From positions 1 through 36,858 of the forward strand of contig NW_026970917.1 in the NCBI RefSeq assembly GCF_963678635.1: a DNA stretch of 36,858 nucleotides, read 5' to 3'. The notes under the pieces are model-generated. The model made no database searches. It was not told where the DNA came from and worked only from the letters and a program-made list of their open reading frames with translations. Below are positions 29,837-36,858 of the stretch, piece after piece; the first letter of the stretch is position 1; every line of letters begins with the position of its first letter. Origin of the DNA: Symsagittifera roscoffensis. Lineage: Eukaryota; Xenacoelomorpha; Acoela; Convolutidae. Made by a program: the position numbers and the translations under genes.

Positions 29837-31122
29837 TGGCGCAGTCAAATGATTCGAACGTGCGTGGAATTCCCCCCTTCTGGCCTAATCACACTCTAGA
29901 GCCACCGCATGCCTGGACCCAATGGAGCGACCAATTCCAATTGGCGATCATTGCGAAAAAAAATCTGGATTTAGAGAGCCTTCATGGACCAGAGATACCG
30001 GAGACACAAATTCCAATTTTGGAACAAGCAACAGGCAGCGAGTCGGACGCGGAAAAAGCCAACAGAGAAAGCAGGAACAAAAGCACAACGAAACAGTACG
30101 AATCCGCAGAAGAGAAACGGATCCTTGAAGAGAAGAGGAAATTTAATGGAATGAGACGAACGGAGGCGGACAAGAAACTGCGAACAATTTTATTTCTAGC
30201 CCTAGGGAGCGAAGGAAAAAGAGTTTTTACACAAAAGAACCCGAGAGTTAAGATTCTAGCAACATCGTTCCCTGAGTTCTGGACTCTACTAGACGCAGCA
30301 TTTAACAAACCGCCCAATACTACGTTCGAAAGTTATAAACTACTAAATCGAAAGCAAAAAGATCGTGAGTCGTACGAACAATTCTGGGGAGCACTGATGG
30401 ACCTAGCCAGCACGTGCAACATCAAGGAATCTGACGAGGCGGAATGGATAAGGGATATCTTCATTTGCAATATGAAGAACACAGACACCCAGAGGAAGCT
30501 ACTTTCAGCTACCATAAGCCCGTCGGAAGCACTTAACCAAGCCCTAATTGACAAAAAGGGATATTTTAACCACCAGAAACTGACAAATATGTCACGGTCA
30601 TTGACCAACGGGACAACTTTTAAATCTTTTAGTAACCACAATCATATCAAAAAGGAACCAAATTTAAACATCGAAAGGAGTAACTCGTGCATGAAATGCG
30701 GAAATACATTTACGAAAGGGCACTTAAACGTTTGTCCAGCGAAGGACATAACCTGTAAAAACTGTAATTATAAGGGACACTTCGCCAAATTATGTAAATC
30801 ACGCAATAAGAGACCAACTGTAAATACTGTACCAGATAATTACATAAATACTGAGAATTGTACATACACACCTCCGGAAAACTCGTGGATGGAAGAAAAA
30901 GAATCGTGCGACGTTATAAATGCGTGGAATGAGTACGGACAGAGCGACGATGACGATTTCTCGGTGTTGAGCGTCAGAATTATTTACGACAATAATGGTC
31001 TCGAAACAAAGAAACTCCTGAACCTAGGCATTGGCTGGGGCATGATTGTAAATATGAACATACCAGTAGATTCAGCAAGCCCTGTTAGTTTTTTTAAAAC
31101 AGAATGTACTACTCGAAATTAA
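29836..31122 (+). CDS. gag: Gag with N-terminal part of protease, element 3
   Basis: An uninterrupted 428-codon frame starting MAQSNDSNV. An in-frame TAG lies nine bases upstream, so the ATG at 29836, formed by LTR plus primer-binding site, is the only possible start for this frame. A charged coiled-coil-like region (about residues 70-115) precedes the capsid-like part (TILFLALGSEGKRVFTQKNP, then TTFESYKLLNRKQ). Two zinc motifs follow: CMKCGNTFTKGHLNVC (about 284-299, C-X2-C-X7-H-X3-C) and CKNCNYKGHFAKLC (about 306-319, classical CCHC). The frame ends inside the protease at VDSASPVSFF, where the catalytic D-[ST]-G reads D-S-A, so this copy would lack active protease even without the frameshift that follows. 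Confidence 0.9.
   Translation: MAQSNDSNVRGIPPFWPNHTLEPPHAWTQWSDQFQLAIIAKKNLDLESLHGPEIPETQIPILEQATGSESDAEKANRESRNKSTTKQYESAEEKRILEEKRKFNGMRRTEADKKLRTILFLALGSEGKRVFTQKNPRVKILATSFPEFWTLLDAAFNKPPNTTFESYKLLNRKQKDRESYEQFWGALMDLASTCNIKESDEAEWIRDIFICNMKNTDTQRKLLSATISPSEALNQALIDKKGYFNHQKLTNMSRSLTNGTTFKSFSNHNHIKKEPNLNIERSNSCMKCGNTFTKGHLNVCPAKDITCKNCNYKGHFAKLCKSRNKRPTVNTVPDNYINTENCTYTPPENSWMEEKESCDVINAWNEYGQSDDDDFSVLSVRIIYDNNGLETKKLLNLGIGWGMIVNMNIPVDSASPVSFFKTECTTRN
29837..29854 (+). promoter_or_regulatory. tRNA-Ser primer-binding site of element 3
   Basis: TGGCGCAGTCAAATGATT directly follows the LTR. The first ten bases are complementary to the 3' end of metazoan tRNA-Ser, and GATTCGAAC a few bases on also matches its T-arm. 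It overlaps gag codons 1-7. Confidence 0.8.
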
Positions 31123-31462
31123 ACTAAGATACCCGAACCACAAGATACACCCAGTGGAGAAAAGAATAAAAGACCTATACTGCGGATTCACCAATGATAC
31201 GATCAATATTTTGGGGAAAAAAAATTGTCAGAACAGAGTCCAATGGGTGGATAAGCGAAGAAACGCCATTCTTCATAACCGGCGGACACGAGCAAAACAT
31301 ATTGGGGAACGACAATTTACCTAAGCTGGGCATAGAAATAACGCAGAGGAAATGCCCCCAACCAATCTGCATGGTCAATCAATCCACACTCGAGAGTGAG
31401 TACAAAAACTTACCTTCTTTATTAGAAAAAATTTTAACGAGTTCAAAAACTTATTCACTAGA
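31123..31462 (+). pseudogene. Rest of protease and RT leader, element 3
   Basis: The protease continues in two further frames. DLYCGFTNDTINILG (about 31169-31213) corresponds to FVDYNKQPINILG in element 2. After an A-run (31216-31225) the next frame (31194-31493) has TPFFITGGHEQNILGNDNLPKLGIE, the retropepsin C-terminal motif. Another shift near 31425, also by an A-run, leads into the RT frame. Breaks sit near about 31115, 31220 and 31425. Confidence 0.7.
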
Positions 31463-33331
31463 GTGGGGAAAATACCTAACGATCGGAAGGTAACCCATTT
31501 TCACACACCTTTTAAACCAATACAGTCCAAAGGGAGAAGAGTTCCACTCCACTTACTCGCGGGATTGAACGAAGAGTTAAAAAGAATGGAAAAAGAAGGT
31601 CACATAATAAAATTAGAGAAATGCGACGAAGATTGTTTCATCAGCCCAATTGTAATAACTCGGAAAATGGATACTTCAATGAAACTGGCACTTGACTCTA
31701 CGCTTTTAAATGATCAAAATTTTAAAAATAAGTATCAAATGCCGAATATCCATGAACTGATTGATAACTTGGCGCTCCAAATTTCAGAAAAACCCAACGG
31801 GCGAGTGTGGTTTAGTAATTTAGACCTGAAAAACGCCTATAGCCAACTTAAACTATGCGATCAAACAAGTAAACAGTGCAATTTAAGCATAGTAGGCGGC
31901 AAAACGACCGGAACGTATCGATTTCTAACGGGATTTTACGGATTAGGAGACATGCCCAATGAATTCCAACGGGTCATGGACTCACTGTTGAAAAATATCC
32001 CGTTTACAAATTGTTACATAGACGACATCCTGGTAGCCTCGCGTGGATCCCTGGAAGAACACAAATCAATAGTGTACAAAATTTTATCAATATTAGATAA
32101 GAACAACATGGCAGTTAAATGGGGGAAATGCGCATTTTTTAAATCTGACATCAAATGGCTTGGCTTCAAGATCTCAGGCGATGGAGTACGACCGTTGGTC
32201 GGTAAAGCCGACGCAATAAAAAATTTGCCAACCCCGAAGAATATTTCTGAACTTCGTTCATTTTTCGGCTCGATAAACCAATATGTAAAATTCGTCCCTA
32301 ACTTATCGACGTTAAGCTCCCCTCTTCGACCTCTTCTAAACAAAAAAACCTTATACAAATGGGATACCAGCCATTCAATAGCGTTTGAGAAGTTAAAAAC
32401 GGAAATTGTAAATATTGCAGAAAACAGCCATTTCGATATAAAAGAGAAGACAAGACTGAAAACGGACGCTTCACATAGCGGACTAGGGGCAACCCTAGAA
32501 CAATTACAGGACGACCAGTGGAAAACAATCGCGTTTGCATCCAGATTTTTAAACAACCATGAAATGAAATATTCAACCAACGAATTAGAGTTGCTGGGAG
32601 TCGTATGGGCTACAGAACATTTCAGAAACTACCTGTACGGAACAGAATTCCAAATAGTAACTGATCACAAAGCATTACTATCAGCATTTTTGGCAAATCA
32701 TGGAAACAAAACGATGCATAGCCGATTGACCCGTTGGGTAAACAGATTTTTACCATTCAATTTTAAAATTTCACATTTACCAGGAAAGGACATGGGTTTT
32801 ACTGACCTTTTATCTAGACTTCCTTCGGGCAAAGCCCTTCCAATTTCCCATTATGACGACGAATTTGTAGTCGCTTCAATCGACAAAATTCAGAGCACTT
32901 TATCGACTAATCAAGATTCTAAAATACTTACTGTAAATTCTGTAGATAGACCAGCGGTCGCTGTAAACACTAATTCACGAGTTAATACAATCCCAGCGGG
33001 AAACGAAAATTCAAGCGACGTGATTGGTCAGAATCGGTTGAATAGCTCTTTAGCTTTATTCAACCTCAAGATTATTGCTGCTATCATATCTTGTATCGCT
33101 CAGTCGATCAGAATTTGCAACAATAACCACTCTCGGACAGAAAATTGCACTACAATTTGCCAACCAGTCGATAATTCTAAATTTAATTTTAAAAGTATTA
33201 CCTTTTCGGACAAAGTCCTTTTACATTTCTTACTACTAAACAGAAACTTCAAACCATCTAGCAAAAAAAAAACCAGAACTCCCAATGGACAAAGTGAACG
33301 AACCCCTTTTGATCATTCTCGAGGAACATAA
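31463..33331 (+). CDS. pol: Reverse transcriptase-RNase H of element 3
   Basis: An uninterrupted 622-codon frame that starts inside the polyprotein, so the first ATG is not a true start. RT motifs: GRRVPLHLLAGLNEELKRM, FISPIVITRK, FSNLDLKNAYSQLKL (first Asp), FLTGFYGLGDMPNEFQRVM, YIDDIL (about residue 185), WLGFKISGDGVRP and LRSFFGSINQYVKFVP. RNase H has LKTDASHSGLGATLEQ (about 333), NELELLGVVWATEHF, QIVTDHKALLSAF (about 400) and GKDMGFTDLLSRL, so all catalytic acids of both enzymes are present. The last 130 residues are an Asn/Ser-rich linker with a hydrophobic segment (LKIIAAIISCIAQSI). The frame then shifts after a ten-A run at 33263-33272 into the integrase frame. Confidence 0.92.
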   Translation: MGKIPNDRKVTHFHTPFKPIQSKGRRVPLHLLAGLNEELKRMEKEGHIIKLEKCDEDCFISPIVITRKMDTSMKLALDSTLLNDQNFKNKYQMPNIHELIDNLALQISEKPNGRVWFSNLDLKNAYSQLKLCDQTSKQCNLSIVGGKTTGTYRFLTGFYGLGDMPNEFQRVMDSLLKNIPFTNCYIDDILVASRGSLEEHKSIVYKILSILDKNNMAVKWGKCAFFKSDIKWLGFKISGDGVRPLVGKADAIKNLPTPKNISELRSFFGSINQYVKFVPNLSTLSSPLRPLLNKKTLYKWDTSHSIAFEKLKTEIVNIAENSHFDIKEKTRLKTDASHSGLGATLEQLQDDQWKTIAFASRFLNNHEMKYSTNELELLGVVWATEHFRNYLYGTEFQIVTDHKALLSAFLANHGNKTMHSRLTRWVNRFLPFNFKISHLPGKDMGFTDLLSRLPSGKALPISHYDDEFVVASIDKIQSTLSTNQDSKILTVNSVDRPAVAVNTNSRVNTIPAGNENSSDVIGQNRLNSSLALFNLKIIAAIISCIAQSIRICNNNHSRTENCTTICQPVDNSKFNFKSITFSDKVLLHFLLLNRNFKPSSKKKTRTPNGQSERTPFDHSRGT

Positions 33332-34735
33332 TATCGCTCTCAAAATCAGAGACGACAGACTTCCACCCGACCACACAGACCTCTTAAGAAGATATAAGGC
33401 CGACCTGAATTTACCAAATTCCCCAATTCGCCCGGAAAACCATTGTTCGAAGAAATTGCTTCAGATCATGACTAGAGAAGACAAGGTGCTGTGGGATTTG
33501 ATAGAGACGATAAAGAGGAACCGACCTATGGGCATACACGGGACTTACATGAAGAACTACACCAAAGACCTACACGTGAAGGATGAGCTACTCTTTTTAG
33601 GCAATAAACTAGTCGTCCCAGCTACCATCAGGGGAAATTTTAATTCGATGGTACATGAGACTCGCCCAGGACAGTTTGGGTTGAAATCCCTCAACGAATA
33701 TTTGTGGTAGCCGCATATTTACCGGGAAATTTATCATCATGGGAGAACATGTAGCCAAAGTCTAAAAGCGGGTAAGCACATTAAAGTGTTACTAGGCACC
33801 CATAATATTTCGAAACTCCCGACGTTGACATTCGCGAACGAAGATATTAATTTGGATTTTGCGGGACCGTTGGACGCGTGCTGGGGTAACAACAAATACA
33901 TTCTTCTTTGCATTGACCATTACACTAAGTTTCCTTCGCCCAAGATTGTCAATGAATGACACCTCTACAAGAAACGTAATTTCATTTCTAAACGGTTACT
34001 GTCACCTCCACGGATTCCCAAGAAAAATTAGAGTCGACCATGGGTCATGCTTCTTCTCACATGATTTCAAGAACTTCTGCGATAAATTTAATATAGAAAT
34101 TATTTACTGCACTGTCGGAGACCACAGATCCAATAGGCTAGTGGAAAGACTAGTGTACACAATTAAATCGAAATTACTGGCAATGTCATTCGAAGTACCA
34201 AAGCCATCTCTAAACGATTCGATCGAGAAAATCATCTGGAATCTGAGAATCTCAAAACAAGCTGCGATCGGCTGTACTCCGTTTGAAAAGCATTTTAATA
34301 GAGTAGCGAACACTAGGTGGAAAAATCTTATGTCCAATATTGATCATTTAGATAAAGGGAAGGCTATAATGTCCAAAGAGCGGGCCACTAACTGGGAAAT
34401 ACACGACGGAACAGAAGATGGCTATTTGGACGAGGAAAAGGACAGCACGTCGGACCCAGAAGAAACATGCCACTAGCTAGGACTTTCAGCCTACACACAA
34501 CCCCAGACGTCACTATCCGAACTTCAGATCCACTGGCAAAAAGAAATGCAGTAATGGGAGGTAACTTATATAGTAAGGTGACTAACAGGAAAAATAGGGA
34601 CCCTTATTTTAATCTGGTTAAGAAGGATATCATCGATTCTTCAGAGCACACAGTTACTCTCGACAACGGTCACGTTTTATTAAATCGGATCTGGCTATAA
34701 AAGAAAAAATACTCCCAGGGCCCAAAAAGATAATA
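33285..34735 (+). pseudogene. pol: Integrase of element 3 (broken)
   Basis: The N-terminal domain is at 33285-33710. HETRPGQFG and the following LW-stop-PHIY show the zinc domain, with TAG at 33708 where the conserved WWP has its second Trp. The last Cys of HHCC is Ser (TCSQSLKAGK). The core has NLDFAGPLD (first Asp, about 33851), then a frame change near 33950, RVDHGSCFFSHDFKNFC (second Asp) and CTVGDHRSNRLVERLV (Glu), so the DDE triad is present across two frames. The frame ends at TAG 34474. The C-terminal domain (34467-34700) has YSKVTNRKNRDPYF and HTVTLDNGHVL. A further frame change near 34690 joins the tail. Confidence 0.82.
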
Positions 34736-35656
34736 GTGAATCAGACACCCACTGGGCATAATCTTCATACTCATTCGAGTTTAGCTGGGAAAAGGAAACT
34801 CTCTCCACCAAAGAAAGCTGGATCGACACCAGCTGGTCACTCGAGTCAAGGCACCTCGAGAACGGAGAACACCAGAGCAGGGACTAGCGCACCGACCACG
34901 AGCACGGCCACTCAAGATTCTCCAAGATTTTCTTCAGGTTCATCTTCCTTAAATCTAGATTCGTGGGACGGGATAATCGAGGATTACTTTGACGATGTGA
35001 CCAATAATAACGTACCTCAAAATCTCCATACCGAGTCTAATCAAGGCTTAAGTATTACAGGTCCTGTCGAATCCCTACTACTGAGCTCAGAAAGGACAGT
35101 GAACAACGACCCACGGGAGATTGTGGTCATCCACGACGCGAATACTACTGAAGGATCACAGGACAATCCAATTATGGTAGACAGTATCCCGGAACAGACG
35201 ATCAGCGTGACTCCAAAGACTCGAAACTCTAGACCACGCAGAAATGTGGGCCCCCCACAGTTTTACGGAAATCGGAGATTTATAGACGTGGTGCAAGAAA
35301 AAGACGACCTAGGGGCGTCAACTACCTTATTCTCTCCGGCACCAGACTCCCACAGTTCTACTTTCTCGGTCAACTCTCCTTCTGACCTTTTGACTACATT
35401 AGCGGAGGCGCCTTCCAGAAAGAATCTCGCCGCAGAAACTACGTTGTCCTGGTCTTCAAGGAACTCCCTCCCGACGGTCAGACTTGCAACATCTACCACG
35501 AAGACTCACTTTCACGAGAATTCTTCGGACTCAAATTTAACTTAACCGACCTCAAAGGACCCCACGCTAGAGGTGGACAACTATAGCGAGATCTCATCGA
35601 CTATAGATTCGGAAGTGAGGGCTAAATTGGATGAGTTTGAGGACCAATTCTTGTAA
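34736..35656 (+). pseudogene. Ser/Thr-rich acidic Pol tail, element 3
   Basis: A disordered-looking extension after integrase, in one frame with a single TAA at 35543. It begins in the polyprotein (the first codons are not a start), is Ser/Thr/Pro-rich, and has acidic stretches (WDGIIEDYFDDV) and the basic motif RPRRNVGPPQFYGNRRF, matching RPSSRQTKNQGPKRYGNP in element 2. It ends after the stop with AKLDEFEDQFL. Role unknown; similar tails in gypsy elements are thought to affect integration or assembly. Confidence 0.65.
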
Positions 35657-35980
35657 TCGACATATCAATTCAAACTTAACAAAACAATTCTGTAATCCAT
35701 ATTTTACCGCAGGACTTTTTAATTTTACCTGTAGATACAATTGTACAAGTTAAAGTACATGTTGTGGATTAGTTTTATTTAGTTAGTTACCGTATTCTGT
35801 AAATTTTGTAATTCTGTATAGCCACCCTGTACATTTCTACATTCGCTTTCATTTGTGGATTTTATTTTGCTTCTGTATATTGACCCTCTGGGCGCAGTTT
35901 GTAAAATTCTTCCATTTTCGGAGGTGGAAAAAGGGCGTATATAGAGTTCTATAGTTAGTTTGCAGTTTCATTTTTTTCCC
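35657..35980 (+). other. 3' untranslated region of element 3
   Basis: About 320 bp between the end of Pol and the polypurine tract, T-rich, no reading frame. GTACA-type repeats (TACAATTGTACAAGTTAAAG and neighbours) are the only visible structure. Confidence 0.55.
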
Positions 35981-35989
35981 AGTGGGAAA
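35981..35989 (+). promoter_or_regulatory. Polypurine tract of element 3
   Basis: AGTGGGAAA abuts the 3' LTR (TGTTGTG...), the position from which plus-strand synthesis is primed. Confidence 0.6.
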
Positions 35990-36194
35990 TGTTGTGATTT
36001 GTTTTTAGTATCTTATAATGACCTTCGGTATTTTAATTAATACCAGTTTAGTTACGACCATCGGTCGATATGAACGGAAGTTCAGTTGTCCTTTTTAACG
36101 TTCTTAATTCAACTACTTCCTTTTAACGTTTTAACCTTTAAGCTTATGTACATACCTTGTACATATAGAACCATAGAATTAGAATAGTTTATTA
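35990..36194 (+). repeat. 3' LTR of element 3
   Basis: 205 bp, partner of 29632-29836. The three differences are A/T, A/C and A/C within the first 105 bp, with no indels. Confidence 0.95.
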
Positions 36195-36199
36195 ATATG

Positions 36200-36858
36200 T
36201 ATAATTCAGTCATGTAAATTTTTATTTTGACAAACTTTTCTACACGCGGATATTTATTTTCATTGTCAGGTGCCCGATGACGTAGTGCAAATCTCGCATC
36301 ACATGGGGAGTCTTAACCTCGAAGATGTGTTTCGTTTTTTCGTGGGTCTCCGTGTTTCCTTTTTTGTACTACGGGTGTCAGAGGAAAGATCTATTCTTAA
36401 GATCGACCTAACATGAATGAACCTATCTTCTTTGTCTGCAGAAGGGGAGATGGTGCCTTCCCTGAAACGGAGGGTGTCGTCTGTAAGATTGTTTAAAAAA
36501 ATCAGGCCCTGTGATAAGGTTTGATTTCAAAGACTGGGAAAGAAAAAAACCACTAGAAGCATTGAATACTCGGAAAAACCTGCCGGAAGATGAAGCAGAA
36601 ACCAATTTTAATAACTGTGTGGAGCCTTGAGTTGACTTTAAAAGCATATCCTTTGCTTAGCCCTATATCTACTGTTTTTTGGTGTTTAACTTTAAAGTAT
36701 TGGTATTTTAAAGCCTTTTGTTTAGAATTTTTAGTTGTCTTTCTGCCAGCCAACAATAATTTGGCAGCGGAGCGTCTTCTTTTCATAGCCAGGCTATTTG
36801 ATAGTTTTCTTTAAAAAAGGTGTTGTTTTGAATTTTAATTTCGTCTTGGTTTTTGTGG
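36200..36858. other. Right flank of element 3
   Basis: Mostly occupied by the second copy of the coding-like repeat (36340-36830). Before it, TTTTCATTGTCAG at 36257-36269 resembles a 3' splice site and precedes a GC-richer stretch, but I cannot show an exon. Confidence 0.35.
36340..36830 (+). repeat. Coding-like decayed repeat, copy 2
   Basis: Partner of 24240-24770. Here one frame reads RFDFKDWERKKPLEALNTRK and LPEDEAETNFNNC (about 36520-36625), the longest recognisably protein-like run in either copy. The shared CCAGCCAACAATAATTTGGC follows a pyrimidine tract near 36745. Frames are broken in both copies and the family is unknown. Confidence 0.45.

Larger units (their letters stand above)
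29632..36194 (+). mobile_element. Element 3: near-complete Ty3/gypsy-type element with tRNA-Ser primer site
   Basis: A 6,563-bp element with 205-bp LTRs that differ at three positions (98.5% identical), an ATATG duplication, a tRNA-Ser primer site, gag, protease, RT-RNase H, integrase, a Ser/Thr-rich Pol tail and a polypurine tract. The near-identical LTRs indicate a recent insertion, yet pol has about eight breaks. No env-like frame follows pol. It shares Gag and tail patterns with element 2. Confidence 0.95.

Noticed and set aside
33263-33331. Programmed -1 frameshift at the ten-A run between RNase H and integrase of element 3
   Set aside because: The shift position lies inside pol in a linker, where such elements normally have one frame, and other A-runs in the same copy are also sites of breaks, so an ordinary indel or sequencing error is more likely.
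1-36858. tRNA, rRNA, CRISPR arrays or bacterial operons
   Set aside because: No cloverleaf, rRNA core sequence, regular repeat-spacer array or ribosome-binding-site-led gene series was seen.

Overview
The window looks like a repeat-rich, AT-rich intergenic region of an invertebrate animal genome. I find no host gene, no tRNA or rRNA gene and nothing bacterial. About 27 kb of the 36.9 kb belongs to three LTR retrotransposons and one solo LTR. Two of the elements carry a primer-binding site matching metazoan tRNA-Ser. The species cannot be named from this sequence.

Element 1 (320-16841, + strand) is a 16.5-kb Ty3/gypsy-type element bounded by a TTAA target-site duplication. In order it holds: a truncated 5' LTR; gag with one CCHC knuckle and an Arg/Ser/Asn repeat tail; protease; reverse transcriptase-RNase H; integrase with HHCC, DDE and GPY motifs; a hydrophobic plus Pro/Ser/Thr-rich reading frame; a membrane glycoprotein resembling the fusion glycoproteins of chuviruses (Jingchuvirales); a second Pro/Ser/Thr-rich stretch with a tandem duplication; an unrecognised reading frame (to 14847); a 1.5-kb non-coding tail; a short polypurine tract; and a full 434-bp 3' LTR. 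All reading frames are broken, yet the comparable LTR segments differ at only 3 of 179 positions. A solo LTR of the same family lies inverted at 28146-28609 with its own 4-bp duplication (TAAG).

Element 2 (19056-22510, - strand, duplication GATTA) and element 3 (29632-36194, + strand, duplication ATATG) are two members of another Ty3/gypsy-type group. In both, the gag start codon is built from the last base of the 5' LTR plus the first two bases of the tRNA-Ser primer-binding site. Both Gags therefore begin MAQS, encoded by the primer-binding site. Element 2 keeps Gag, protease and the first part of RT but has lost the rest of RT, RNase H and integrase. Element 3 is complete in layout (gag, protease, RT-RNase H, integrase, acidic Ser/Thr-rich tail) with 98.5% identical LTRs, but pol is broken by several frameshifts and stops.

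The remaining DNA (1-315, 16846-19050, 22516-28141, 28614-29626, 36200-36858) has no recognisable gene. It contains a 600-bp dispersed direct repeat (24808/27118), a tandem 200-bp duplication with a 20-bp minisatellite (23729-24232), and two decayed copies of a coding-like segment (24240/36340).

The most interesting items are the giant glycoprotein-bearing element 1 with its orphan reading frame, and the overlap of start codon and primer-binding site in elements 2 and 3.
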